Shown here piece by piece: positions 17,332 through 26,242 of a stretch of 64,000 nucleotides of DNA. How positions within the stretch are numbered: the stretch's first letter is position 1; each line of letters opens with the position of its first letter. The DNA comes from JAZDFP01 sp043801445 (GTDB lineage Bacteria; Planctomycetota; MHYJ01; JACQXL01), in the NCBI GenBank assembly GCA_043801445.1, contig JAZDMB010000030.1, positions 123,045-187,044 on the forward strand. The letters run 5' to 3'. The notes under the pieces were generated by a model. That model worked only from the letters and a program-made list of their open reading frames with translations. It ran no database searches and was not told where the DNA came from. The translations under genes and the position numbers were made by a program.

Positions 17332-18105
17332 ATGAAAATAAACACAGAAAATTTAGAACTAATGTCTCTTTGGGGGAAATACAAGAAAACTTATCGTAAA
17401 GATTTTCGCAATCAACTAATAGAACATTATTTGCCTATAGTTAAGAATATTGCCGAGAGATTATCATTACATCTACCTAATTTTATTAATGTCGAAGATT
17501 TGATTAGTATGGGGGTACTTGGGTTATTTACTTCTATTAGGTCATTTAATTTGAAACGGGGTGTACGCTTTGAAACTTATTGTGCCAATAGAGTTCGTGG
17601 AGCTATGATAGATGGATTAAGAGAATCAGATTGGGTTCCTCGTCTGGTAAGAACGAAATCTCATCGATTAGAAAAAACATCCCGCTATTTAGAAAATGTC
17701 CTCTGTAGAAAACCGAATGATGTTGAAATTGCTAAAAAACTTAGAATTTCGTTGAATGAATATAACCGATTACGTCATGAATCAGTTGCAACTTCTATAT
17801 TGCCTTTTGCTTATAAGGATGATGAGGACGAAACCAATATGTTAACGTCTAATATTCTTGAAGACAATAAAAGTCCTGATAATTTGAAAAGGTTTTTAAA
17901 TCGTCAAATAGTAGAAAATATTAAAAATAATCTTTCTAAAAAGGAACGGCTTGTTTTAGAAATGTATTATTATGAGGAAATGACAATGGATGAAATCGGT
18001 TACGTATTAGATATTACCGAATCACGTGTAAGTCAGATACTGGCAAATTTGATTAAACGATTGAAAACTTTGTTACAAAAGCATAAATATGAGTGGCTAT
18101 CCTAA
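17332..18105 (+). CDS. Sigma-28 family RNA polymerase sigma factor (FliA/WhiG type)
   Basis: A 257-residue sigma factor, the size of FliA and WhiG. Region 2 is LIEHYLPIVKNIAERLSLHL, then VEDLISMGVLGLFTSIRSFN and FETYCANRVRGAMIDGLRESDWVPRLVR, the last part being the sigma-28 signature. Region 3 is KKLRISLNEYNRL. Region 4 is LSKKERLVLEMYYYEEMTMDEIGYVLDITESRVSQILANLIKRL. GAAAGGAG lies before the ATG. It is cotranscribed with the MerR-like gene (37-bp gap) and overlaps surE by 17 nt. No flagellar genes are visible, so a role in development, stress or pilus expression is as likely as motility. Confidence 0.93.
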   Translation: MKINTENLELMSLWGKYKKTYRKDFRNQLIEHYLPIVKNIAERLSLHLPNFINVEDLISMGVLGLFTSIRSFNLKRGVRFETYCANRVRGAMIDGLRESDWVPRLVRTKSHRLEKTSRYLENVLCRKPNDVEIAKKLRISLNEYNRLRHESVATSILPFAYKDDEDETNMLTSNILEDNKSPDNLKRFLNRQIVENIKNNLSKKERLVLEMYYYEEMTMDEIGYVLDITESRVSQILANLIKRLKTLLQKHKYEWLS

Positions 18106-18913
18106 TAAACCGCATATATTATTAACTAATGATGATGGATTAGGAAAATCTGAAGGATTGAAAAGTTTGTATTTATCGTTAAGTAAACGGTTCACAGTGA
18201 CAGTGGTAGCACCATTCTATGAACAAAGTGGCAAAAGCCAATCTATAACCATTTTGTCTCCTATCTTTATAGATAAAATTAATAATGATAAAAAAGGAGT
18301 TGATTATATATATGCTGTAAAAGGCACTCCAACTGATTGTGTCAAGATTGCTTTCAGTTATATACTAAAAAGACTACCAGATTTTGTTGTTTCAGGTATT
18401 AATTTAGGTGCTAATGTCGGATTAGATGTTTTTTATTCCGGCACTGTTGCAGCAGCAATTGAATCCTCCTTTTGGGGTGTTACTTCATTTGCGGTATCAG
18501 TAGAAAAACATACTCATCAGAAAAAAAAGCTAGATTTAAGAAAAATATCTCAAATCGCCGGAAAGGTTATCAGATCACTTATTAAAACTAATCCACCCAG
18601 AGGAAGCATTTTTAATATTAATATCCCCTCAAATACATCCTCTATCAAAGGTATTAAATATACTCGACAAGATTTACGATTAATCAAAGATAATTTTATC
18701 AAAGGCATAGACCCGAGAGGCAGACATTATTATTGGATGACATCAGGTCATAGAACCATTTCTCCAACTGATTCGCCTGATGATAAATTTTTATCAGATA
18801 TAATGACTCTAAAATCCGGCTATATTTCAATCACGCCCCTTAAAGCAAATTTTACAAACGATACATTCCTTACTAACCATCCTCAAATTAACCCCGGATT
18901 ATTCATACGTTAA
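18089..18913 (+). CDS. surE: 5'/3'-nucleotidase SurE
   Basis: Survival protein SurE, a metal-dependent phosphatase acting on nucleoside monophosphates and short polyphosphates. LLTNDDGLGKSEGL carries the metal-binding Asp-Asp, VVAPFYEQSGKSQSIT the conserved Ser region, VKGTPTDCVKIA and VSGINLGANVGLDVFYSGTVAAAIE the substrate loop with its Asn. Its 274 residues are near the family norm. The start lies inside the sigma-factor gene, so translation is coupled. The pairing of surE with a stationary-phase sigma factor recalls the surE-pcm-nlpD-rpoS order of proteobacteria, although the sigma factor here is of another class. Confidence 0.93.
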   Translation: MSGYPNKPHILLTNDDGLGKSEGLKSLYLSLSKRFTVTVVAPFYEQSGKSQSITILSPIFIDKINNDKKGVDYIYAVKGTPTDCVKIAFSYILKRLPDFVVSGINLGANVGLDVFYSGTVAAAIESSFWGVTSFAVSVEKHTHQKKKLDLRKISQIAGKVIRSLIKTNPPRGSIFNINIPSNTSSIKGIKYTRQDLRLIKDNFIKGIDPRGRHYYWMTSGHRTISPTDSPDDKFLSDIMTLKSGYISITPLKANFTNDTFLTNHPQINPGLFIR

Positions 18914-19217
18914 TCTGTTTAAAAGCGGATAAATCGTAGAGGGAGGATTAACGATATGGTGCATCGAGACAAGCCATATATTTTTCAAGGCAATATTTAC
19001 TTGATATATATTGAAATTATCCTGACCACTACCTCCGCACCTTTGCGGCGAATAATGTATGGTATGTAAGATAGGTGGTTTTGTTATAACAGGGTTATTG
19101 GGTGATTTTTATTGATTATACCCAAATTATCAGGTAAAATTAAAAGATGGTGTATTCGATTTGAGTGAATAGGATTAAGCATAAAAAACTGATTTTGGAA
19201 AAACGAGGCATAATATA
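18914..19217. other. Intergenic region before bioB
   Basis: No gene or clear RNA is seen. It contains a GC hairpin (CGCACCTTTGCGGCG) near 19040. No BirA-type operator palindrome was recognised. Confidence 0.4.
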
Positions 19218-20207
19218 ATGGTTGAAAATAAACGACTAAGATTGATAATAGGGCAAATTATTAAAAAGCAATCTATTACGAGAAAAGACGCAGTTTTCTT
19301 GTCTTCCCCACAAGTTGATATATGGGATTTACTTTACGGGGCCAATGTTATTAAAAGGCATTTTACTAATAGTAAGATTCGTCTTTGTTCAATAATTAAT
19401 GCCAAGAGCGGTGATTGTTCAGAAGATTGTAAATTCTGCGCCCAATCGGTTTTTCATAATACCAATATTAAGACTTATCCTTTAGTTAATGCCAAAATCA
19501 TAAAAAAGGCATATGATAGGGCAGGCCAAATGGGCGCTGATGGATTTAGCATTGTTACAAGCGGCGATACATTATCCGATAAAGAGGTTGCGTATCTTGG
19601 TAAGATTCTCAGGGAATTACATCAAAGAAATAGTAATAATCCTTATATTTGTTTTTCAATAGGGCACTTGACAAAAAAACATATTGAAGAATTGAAGAAT
19701 GCAGGCTTAACTAAATGCCACCATAACCTTGAAACATCACGGAAATTTTTCCCTAAAATATGTTCTACGCATTCTTATGACAAACGGATTGAAACAATAA
19801 AACATTTGAAAGAAGCAAGGGTGAATATTTGTAGCGGAGGTGTTTTTGGAATCGGCGAAAAATGGGATGACCGCATAGATTTAGCTTTTACTCTTAAAAA
19901 ACTAAACGTTGATTCGGTACCTTTGAATTTCCTGATGCCAATCAAAGGAACACCATTAGGTAAGATAGAATTACTGTCACCTATTGAGGCACTGAGAATA
20001 ATAGCATTGTTCAGATATATTTTAATCGATAAAGACATCAGAATTTGTGCCGGACGGGAAAAGGTTTTACGTGATTTACAATCGCTGATATTTTATGCCG
20101 GCGCTAATGGTATGATGATTGGTGGGTATTTAACTCAACTTGGACGAACAATTAGATATGATTTACAAATGATAAAAGATTTGGGATTGCAGCGAAATAA
20201 ACTATGA
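19218..20207 (+). CDS. bioB: Biotin synthase
   Basis: Radical SAM enzyme that inserts sulfur into dethiobiotin. The 329-residue protein has the radical-SAM cluster motif CSEDCKFCAQS near residue 67, then MGADGFSIVTSGDT, KCHHNLETSRKFFPKICSTHSYDKRIETI (Fe-S/auxiliary-cluster Cys and His residues), GGVFGIGEKWDDR, PLNFLMPIKGTPL and CAGREKVLRDLQ, where the Arg is the unusual [2Fe-2S] ligand. No neighbouring bioA, bioD or bioF is seen. The start ATG follows GAGGCATAATATA with only a weak ribosome site. Confidence 0.96.
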   Translation: MVENKRLRLIIGQIIKKQSITRKDAVFLSSPQVDIWDLLYGANVIKRHFTNSKIRLCSIINAKSGDCSEDCKFCAQSVFHNTNIKTYPLVNAKIIKKAYDRAGQMGADGFSIVTSGDTLSDKEVAYLGKILRELHQRNSNNPYICFSIGHLTKKHIEELKNAGLTKCHHNLETSRKFFPKICSTHSYDKRIETIKHLKEARVNICSGGVFGIGEKWDDRIDLAFTLKKLNVDSVPLNFLMPIKGTPLGKIELLSPIEALRIIALFRYILIDKDIRICAGREKVLRDLQSLIFYAGANGMMIGGYLTQLGRTIRYDLQMIKDLGLQRNKL

Positions 20208-20267
20208 TTCATTATCTAAATAAAACTTGTCAGCTTCTTAAATGTGATATTTAGTAAACATTACTCA

Positions 20268-20939
20268 TTAAAAATAAAAAGCCGCATTTAAAGTCAAATT
20301 CATATTGCTAAAATCAATGCGACGAACATTTTTAGTTCCAAATGCTCCAAGATTACTATTAAAAAATCTATACGGTTTGATTGATTCATAAGCCAATTCA
20401 CTTCTAAATAATAATCCCCATGAAGATAGATATTTTGCTCCGACTAAAAAATGATAACCATAAGTATTTTCTCCTTCAAAAGTACGATATTGCGTTTGGA
20501 CTGATTTAAAATTGTCAAAAAAGTAATACCCAATTCCCATACCATAATATGGTTTGGGATTCTCTAATCCCAGTATATCTAATGACGAAATAAATGTGGT
20601 TTGTAATGGCACAAAATAAATACGACCCAAGTTCTGATTATAAAGAAGATATTCACCATTCAAAATACCAGTTTTAAATTTAAAAGACGAATAAGTATTT
20701 ACTGAATGAGTTAGTGTTAAATACAAATTACCCATATTATTTGTTCTACCACTGTGCGGTAGCATAAAGGCAGTTTCCATACCAAGTTCAAATGATTCTG
20801 TCAGGGTATATTTCTTTAGGAATGATTCTGTTGATGTAATGTCTTGTGCTAAAATAACCGATGGAACAACAAAAGAGATTACCCCATAAAATAATATTGC
20901 ACCTAATATTTTTAATACTATATTTCTGCTAGTTATCAT
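20268..20939 (-). CDS. Putative outer-membrane beta-barrel protein
   Basis: A 223-residue protein with an N-terminal signal peptide (ILGAILFYGVISFVVPSVILA, cleavage near AQD). Alternating hydrophobic/polar beta strands rich in Tyr, Phe and Gly follow (YYGMGIGYYFFDN, YGYHFLVGAKYLSSWGLLFRSELAYE), and the protein ends in a C-terminal Phe (LNAAFYF). This is the pattern of a small 8-stranded outer-membrane barrel, supporting a diderm envelope. No specific family is recognised. It lies downstream of the ptsI cluster on the same strand, separated by 173 bp and a C-run, so it may have its own promoter. Confidence 0.75.
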   Translation of the reverse strand: MITSRNIVLKILGAILFYGVISFVVPSVILAQDITSTESFLKKYTLTESFELGMETAFMLPHSGRTNNMGNLYLTLTHSVNTYSSFKFKTGILNGEYLLYNQNLGRIYFVPLQTTFISSLDILGLENPKPYYGMGIGYYFFDNFKSVQTQYRTFEGENTYGYHFLVGAKYLSSWGLLFRSELAYESIKPYRFFNSNLGAFGTKNVRRIDFSNMNLTLNAAFYF

Positions 20940-21112
20940 ATTCCCTACCCCCCCCCTATTCTACATAATATTTATTATCGGAAGTTAATTCTTTATTTAT
21001 TTTTAAACCTAACTTAATCATTAATTTTGGTATTTGCTTAATAATTTTCCCCATCACTATCTTTTCAGCTCTCTAAACAATCTTTTTGAATTTATTTTTC
21101 AATAAAAATAGA

Positions 21113-22528
21113 TTATTTATACGCTATGATAATCTCAACCATAGTTCCCCAACATTGTTTACAGATATTTTTATTAATAACCCCTTCTCCACTACATAAA
21201 TTACAAGGTTTTTGTTTTCTTTCTATGAAATACATATATTTTTCTGCAAATGATGCCTCAAGAAATTTTTCTCTTTGAGTTGAACTTACATTTTTCCACC
21301 AAGTATCTGAAGTAATTAATTCGTTTTTTTGAGCCGCTTTATCTTTAGCTTCAGATATTGCTTTTATTTTGGTTAGATATTTTGCGAATTTCTCAGGATC
21401 CATGTTTGATGTTTCTTCTGTATTTTGAGAAACAAGCCAAGAGCCGTCTCCATAAGATATCTCTCGACGTGGTATGTCTTCCAGCTTTGCCGGTGATTTT
21501 TCACCAATAATATTAGCAACTTCATCTTCAGCCATTTTGTTATCTTTAGCTAACTTTGTAATTATCTGCTTATAAATCATTGTATTTACATATGATATTG
21601 TATCCGGATAAGACATATTTTGCTCGCATATTTTTTTTATTAGCGATTTGAGAGCACTGTAATATTGCTGGTAAATCTTTTTATACGATTCCTTTTCGCT
21701 TTTAGATGAAATATTCTTCTCCTTATCCTTGATTTTCGCTTCCAATTCACCGATTATCTTTGCAATTTGAGTATCAGTACTACTTTTATCATTTTTCAGT
21801 TTCGCTAGAATCTCCTTTGCTTGATCCAGCGATTTCGAGTCGTTAGTTAATATAAGTTTCTCTATTTCATCTATCTTTTCCTGGAGTGTAATATTAGTTA
21901 ATTCCGAAATTTTCTTATTTGCTTCTTCCTTATACAATGGAGACAATTGAGCTGACTTGTAATAATGTTCTTTTGCTTTTTCATAAAGCTTTAAAACGGT
22001 TTTACAGTATTCTGCAAGCTGGAAATTATCAGATGCATCTTCTAAATTAAAAGTTTTTATTTTTTCTAGGTACCACTCCTGACTGGTATAAATTTTCAAA
22101 GGGTTTACTTTAATGCGTTCCGTTTTGATGATGTCATTCAAAGATATATTCTTAACCCCACTAATAGTTTTTACTTGCACATATGAAGAAGTTTGTTCGG
22201 TTAAAATCCCATCATAGATGGGACCACTTTTTGAATATATTATAGAAGCATCTATTTCATCTATATCTCGATTAAGTTGAGGTACAGATAAAATAATCCT
22301 TAAACGATGAGCTTCTTCTTTATTTAAGTGATACCACTTTAATTTTAAAATACCGTTATTATACCAGCATTTAATTTCAAATCCATTACTATCATATGAA
22401 GTAATTTCGCCTGTCAAATAAGAGCCGTTTTTTAGTTGTACAGTAAAAGAGGAGGCTTGGCTTGACCAAAAAACAATAATTACGATTAAACAAATAATAA
22501 CCTTGTGTTGTTTAATATGAATCAGCAT
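21113..22528 (-). CDS. Hypothetical exported protein with C-terminal Cys4 zinc ribbon
   Basis: A 471-residue protein. Signal peptide at residues 8-25 (KVIICLIVIIVFWSSQASS). Two short repeated beta units follow: FTVQLKNGSYLTGEITSYDSNGFEIK...GILKLKWYHLN and GPIYDGILTEQTSSYVQVKTISGVKNISLNDIIKTERI. A long charged, coiled-coil-prone region spans about residues 150-300. Near the end CNLCSGEGVINKNICKQCWG is a DnaJ-type CxxC-x(n)-CxxC zinc ribbon. Its function is unknown. It starts 5 bp after the ptsI stop, so it is probably translated as the last gene of the PTS operon. Confidence 0.75.
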   Translation of the reverse strand: MLIHIKQHKVIICLIVIIVFWSSQASSFTVQLKNGSYLTGEITSYDSNGFEIKCWYNNGILKLKWYHLNKEEAHRLRIILSVPQLNRDIDEIDASIIYSKSGPIYDGILTEQTSSYVQVKTISGVKNISLNDIIKTERIKVNPLKIYTSQEWYLEKIKTFNLEDASDNFQLAEYCKTVLKLYEKAKEHYYKSAQLSPLYKEEANKKISELTNITLQEKIDEIEKLILTNDSKSLDQAKEILAKLKNDKSSTDTQIAKIIGELEAKIKDKEKNISSKSEKESYKKIYQQYYSALKSLIKKICEQNMSYPDTISYVNTMIYKQIITKLAKDNKMAEDEVANIIGEKSPAKLEDIPRREISYGDGSWLVSQNTEETSNMDPEKFAKYLTKIKAISEAKDKAAQKNELITSDTWWKNVSSTQREKFLEASFAEKYMYFIERKQKPCNLCSGEGVINKNICKQCWGTMVEIIIAYK

Positions 22529-22533
22529 AAGTA

Positions 22534-24282
22534 TTATTCAAATAATTGGGGAACAATATTTTTACCATAATTCCTTAAGTATTGCTCTATGTCCTTGGCA
22601 GAATCCATATGGAAAATATTATCCGCGATTTTCTTTGCTTCGTCAAGAGATATGGATCTAATTATTTTTTTTATTTCTGGAATAACAATGGGCGAAACGC
22701 TAAAATTTTTCAATCCCATTCCCACTAAAAGCACGGTATAAAGCCAATCACCAGCCATTTCTCCACACATTGTAACCGGTTTATTATGTTTTTTGCATTG
22801 TTCAATGACATATTTTATTAACCGAATTACAGAAGGGTGACACGATTGATATAAGTATGCTACTTTTTCATTCGTGCGATCTACTGCCAAAGTATATTGT
22901 ATCAAATCATTTGTTCCAATACTGCAAAAATCAATTTCTTTAATAAAGATGTCTATGATTATTGCTGATGATGGGATTTCTATCATTATCCCTATTTTTA
23001 TATTTTCCTTGAATGCTACTTTTTCCTTTCGTAAATCATTTTTTACTTGTTCCAAAATATTCTTCGCTTGCTTTATTTCATCTAATGTTGAAACCATCGG
23101 AAACATCACACTAATATTACCGTATTCTGACGCTCTTAGAATCCCCCTTAATTGTGTCTTGAAAACAGTTGGGTTTTGGAGTGACAATCTAATTGCACGA
23201 CAGCCTAAAAAAGGATTTTTTTCCATGCCAACATTATCGTCAGGATTTACTTTATCCCCCCCAACATCAAATGTTCTTATAGTTAATTCTTTATTTTTTA
23301 ATGAGGATACAATTTTTTTATACGTTTCAAAATGTTCTTTCTCGGATGGTAAGTTTTGCGCATTAGAATATAAAAATTCCGTTCTAAACAATCCTATTCC
23401 TTGAGCGTTGTATTGTAGTGCCATTGCCGTTTCCTGAGGAAATTCAATATTAGCATATAGTTTTATTTCATATCCATCTTTTGTCTGAGATGGCAAATCT
23501 CTTATTTCTGTCAATAATTTTTTCTCGTAAAATGAGAAGTTTTTTTCTATAAGAGAATATTTTTTTATGGTTTCCTTATCAGGATTAATAATAACGATGC
23601 CGTTATTCCCATCAATAATTATTAAATCGCCCGAGGTGGTATCTAAAGTAATATTATTAAGTGCTACGACAGCTGGGATACCCATCGCTCTGGCTATTAT
23701 AGCTGTATGAGAGGTACGCCCACCTTTATCAGTAGCAAACCCCTTAACTTTATTACGATTAAATAAAGCTGTCTCAGTTGGCGTTAAATCCTGACTAATA
23801 ATAATTACAGGTTCTTTAAGGCGATTAATGATACTTCTTTTTTCTTGCAATAAATTTCCAAGAATTCTTTTTTCTATATCATAAATATCATTAATTCTAT
23901 TGCCCCAGAATGAATTCGCGTCGTTTGAAGTTAAAACCTTTACGTATCGCTGCAAAACATTAGAAACAGCATACTCAGCCGTATAGAAATCCTTTTTTAT
24001 TAATCCAATGATTTGTGATTTAAGGTAATTATCCTGAAGTATTTTGATATGCGCCTCAATAATCGGAATTGCTTCTCTGGCAATTTTTTTCTGAAGCCGT
24101 TTAACTATAATTTCCAAGTCTGCAATAGAACCCTTCAAGGCTTTTTCTAGCTTACTAATTTCCTCTACCGTTTTTTCTGGAGGAATTCGTCTAAAAGGAA
24201 TAGAATATTCGGCGTTATTTATCAATAACGCTTTAGCAATAAAAATTCCCGGTGATACTGCAATACCCTTCTTAATTTGCAT
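22534..24282 (-). CDS. ptsI: PTS enzyme I (PEP-protein phosphotransferase)
   Basis: Enzyme I transfers phosphate from PEP to HPr. The 582-residue protein has the usual order: IAVSPGIFIAKALL start, HPr-binding helical domain, the phospho-His domain with DKGGRTSHTAIIARAMGIPAVV (active His), and the PEP-binding barrel with GIGLFRTEFLY, TIRTFDVGGDK, NPFLGCRAIRLSL, MFPMVSTLDE, MIEIPSSA, FCSIGTNDLIQYTLAVDR and the Cys motif VTMCGEMAGD. All catalytic residues look intact. It follows ptsH by 8 bp. No EIIB or EIIC gene is nearby, so it probably feeds a regulatory EIIA rather than a sugar permease. Confidence 0.96.
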   Translation of the reverse strand: MQIKKGIAVSPGIFIAKALLINNAEYSIPFRRIPPEKTVEEISKLEKALKGSIADLEIIVKRLQKKIAREAIPIIEAHIKILQDNYLKSQIIGLIKKDFYTAEYAVSNVLQRYVKVLTSNDANSFWGNRINDIYDIEKRILGNLLQEKRSIINRLKEPVIIISQDLTPTETALFNRNKVKGFATDKGGRTSHTAIIARAMGIPAVVALNNITLDTTSGDLIIIDGNNGIVIINPDKETIKKYSLIEKNFSFYEKKLLTEIRDLPSQTKDGYEIKLYANIEFPQETAMALQYNAQGIGLFRTEFLYSNAQNLPSEKEHFETYKKIVSSLKNKELTIRTFDVGGDKVNPDDNVGMEKNPFLGCRAIRLSLQNPTVFKTQLRGILRASEYGNISVMFPMVSTLDEIKQAKNILEQVKNDLRKEKVAFKENIKIGIMIEIPSSAIIIDIFIKEIDFCSIGTNDLIQYTLAVDRTNEKVAYLYQSCHPSVIRLIKYVIEQCKKHNKPVTMCGEMAGDWLYTVLLVGMGLKNFSVSPIVIPEIKKIIRSISLDEAKKIADNIFHMDSAKDIEQYLRNYGKNIVPQLFE

Positions 24283-24290
24283 ATAATATT

Positions 24291-24554
24291 TTATTCTTCT
24301 GAAAACTTAGAATTTATTAATTTCTCCAAGGCATCTATTGCTTTTGCTTCATCATCACCTTTTGCGTTAATTATAATTTCCGTTTGTTCTCCCGCTGCTA
24401 ATGTAAGCAATTCCATAATACTTTTGGCATTAACTTCAATTCCATCCTTGATAAATACAATATCTGATTGGAATTTATTTGATAGTTCAGCTATCTGTGC
24501 AGCTGGTCTGACATGTATGCCTGCTTTATTTAAAATTCTTACATTTTTCCTCAA
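24291..24554 (-). CDS. ptsH: PTS phosphocarrier protein HPr
   Basis: An 87-residue HPr. NKAGIHVRPAAQIAE carries the His phosphorylated by enzyme I. NAKSIMELLTLAAGEQTEI contains the Ser region that HPr kinase targets in organisms that have it. The tail GDDEAKAIDALEKLINSKF is the last helix. It lies between ptsN (2-bp gap) and ptsI (8-bp gap), clearly in one operon. No hprK is seen in the window. Confidence 0.95.
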   Translation of the reverse strand: MRKNVRILNKAGIHVRPAAQIAELSNKFQSDIVFIKDGIEVNAKSIMELLTLAAGEQTEIIINAKGDDEAKAIDALEKLINSKFSEE

Positions 24555-24555
24555 T

Positions 24556-25026
24556 TTAGTTCAATACCTCATCCAATTCTTTAAATATGCCAAATATTTC
24601 GGAAACATCTTTAGCTTCTTTTAAAAATTTACAGAAATTTAGTTGTTTAGCTACTTGAGCTATGCGTCTTAACGCTTGAAGATTAGATTCCATATCATCA
24701 ATTGGAGCAATAATTAAAAAAATAAGATATACTGGCTCTCCATCAATAGCATTGAAATTAATACCAACTGATGAACGTCCAAATGCTCCTATAACTGATT
24801 TTATCCCTTCAACCTTAACATGAGGTACTGCTATATTATTGCCAATACCAGTACTTCCTATTTTTTCTCGTTTTATCAACAAATCCAATATTTCGTTTGC
24901 CTTTATTTTTTCGGATTTATGAACATTTTTTATTGTCTCAATCATTTCGCTAATAGCACCCTTTTTATCTTTACTTGTAAGCTCCTTTATAATAGTCGAT
25001 TTTCCAATGAAATTAGTAAGTTTCAT
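24556..25026 (-). CDS. ptsN: PTS EIIA domain protein, nitrogen-regulatory type
   Basis: A 156-residue single-domain EIIA of the fructose/nitrogen class. IKELTSKDKKGAISEMIETI, then LLIKREKIGSTGIGNNIAVPHVKVEGIKSVIGAF with the phosphorylatable His in VPHVK, then VYLIFLIIAPIDDMESNLQALRRIAQV. It accepts phosphate from HPr and probably regulates targets by binding, as PtsN does for K+ and nitrogen metabolism. The hpf gene just upstream repeats the hpf-ptsN adjacency known from rpoN clusters, although rpoN is not here. Confidence 0.9.
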   Translation of the reverse strand: MKLTNFIGKSTIIKELTSKDKKGAISEMIETIKNVHKSEKIKANEILDLLIKREKIGSTGIGNNIAVPHVKVEGIKSVIGAFGRSSVGINFNAIDGEPVYLIFLIIAPIDDMESNLQALRRIAQVAKQLNFCKFLKEAKDVSEIFGIFKELDEVLN

Positions 25027-25069
25027 TTGACATTAATCTCTCTATTGTTTTAAGTTATAGATGGATTTT

Positions 25070-25444
25070 TTAGTACAAATCTTCTTGTTCAAATTTTAAA
25101 TACTTTTTCCGATCAGATACTTCTTCGTCAGTATCACGAACAGATGATTTCGTGGTTCTTTTTTTTATTTTCCCCTTCACTTTAGATAATTGCTTGTCTA
25201 TCTTTTTTATAATACTATCAATCGCCGCTACGCAATCATAATGGGACATTTTAGATATCAATTTTCCGCCAAAAAGGACTGAGACTATAATTTCCGCACT
25301 ATACAAGTTTTTATTATGGTCTAATATTACTTCTATATGTTTTATTTGATCAAAGTATTTACCTAAAACATCAAGTTTCGATTGAAGATACTGCTTAATT
25401 GTATTATTGATTTTTTCGTGTCGCGCTGTAATTTTAAGATTCAT
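25070..25444 (-). CDS. hpf: Ribosome hibernation promoting factor (HPF/YfiA family)
   Basis: A 124-residue short-type HPF: MNLKITARHEKINNTIKQYLQSKLDVLGKYFDQIKHIEVIL, then YSAEIIVSVLFGGKLISK and YDCVAAIDSIIKKIDKQLSKVKGKIKKR. These are the beta-alpha-beta-beta-beta-alpha elements that bind the 30S decoding region during stasis. It lacks the C-terminal dimerisation domain of long HPF; the tail is short and charged. The 43-bp gap to ptsN indicates one operon. Confidence 0.92.
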   Translation of the reverse strand: MNLKITARHEKINNTIKQYLQSKLDVLGKYFDQIKHIEVILDHNKNLYSAEIIVSVLFGGKLISKMSHYDCVAAIDSIIKKIDKQLSKVKGKIKKRTTKSSVRDTDEEVSDRKKYLKFEQEDLY

Positions 25445-25477
25445 TTATTAATGTGTAATGTAAATTTGTTTCTGAAA

Positions 25478-26242
25478 TTATCGCCCTGATTCCAGTCTTT
25501 CTCCGAAGTAATGACTTAAAACATTCGTCTTAAATATTTTCTCTTTAGTTATATTATAATTGTATGGTATCCTATTATAGTATAATTTATTATTATCTAG
25601 CACTACGTAACAACTGCGATTATCACCATCTCTTGGTTGCCCTACCGATCCAACATTAATAATATACTTCTTGTTATCCTCTAATTCAAAAGTATAATTA
25701 ATATCAGCCGGCTTGAGAAACTGATAATCTTGGTTAATAATACCTGGTTGATGAGTATGCCCCACAAAACAAAGATGTTGAAACATATCAAATATCTGTT
25801 GCAATTTCCTGGGCGGACTCCCCCAAATCGTTTCAGTATCACTCTCCAAAATATATTCCGTAGTAGGATCACGTGGTGAACCGTGGACATATAAAATATT
25901 ATTATCAAGATAAGTATTCGGCAGATTCGCAAGAAAATCCCAACGATTTTTATTACTGCGAGAACCAAACCAATGTGGTTTTAATTCTTTTTTGGTCCAT
26001 TCTATAGCTCCTTTAGCATCAGTTGTAAAACCGATAGGACCTTGCACCAGAGCTTCATCATGATTACCAAGTAAAACCGTTTTGCAATTACGTATTAAAT
26101 CCAAGCATTCTATCGGGTCAGGTCCATAACCGACAATATCCCCTAAACATATTATTTCAGTAATACCCTTCTTTTTAATATCATTTATGACTTCAGTTAA
26201 CGCTTCAAAATTAGAATGAACATCAGAAATTATTGCTATCAT
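25478..26242 (-). CDS. Calcineurin-like metallophosphoesterase
   Basis: A 254-residue metallophosphoesterase of the YfcE/MJ0936 type. The metal ligands are visible in order: MIAIISDVHSNFEAL, CLGDIVGYGPDPIECL, LLGNHDEAL, VHGSPRD and FVGHTHQPG, followed by NVGSVGQPRDGDNRSCYVVLD. It should be a cytoplasmic phosphodiesterase or phosphatase; the natural substrate cannot be read from sequence. It begins directly at the pilT stop with no gap and is part of the same operon. Confidence 0.92.
   Translation of the reverse strand: MIAIISDVHSNFEALTEVINDIKKKGITEIICLGDIVGYGPDPIECLDLIRNCKTVLLGNHDEALVQGPIGFTTDAKGAIEWTKKELKPHWFGSRSNKNRWDFLANLPNTYLDNNILYVHGSPRDPTTEYILESDTETIWGSPPRKLQQIFDMFQHLCFVGHTHQPGIINQDYQFLKPADINYTFELEDNKKYIINVGSVGQPRDGDNRSCYVVLDNNKLYYNRIPYNYNITKEKIFKTNVLSHYFGERLESGR

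Noticed and set aside
18914..19217. Riboswitch or BirA operator before bioB
   Set aside because: No recognisable biotin-operator palindrome or riboswitch core could be read; only a small GC hairpin.
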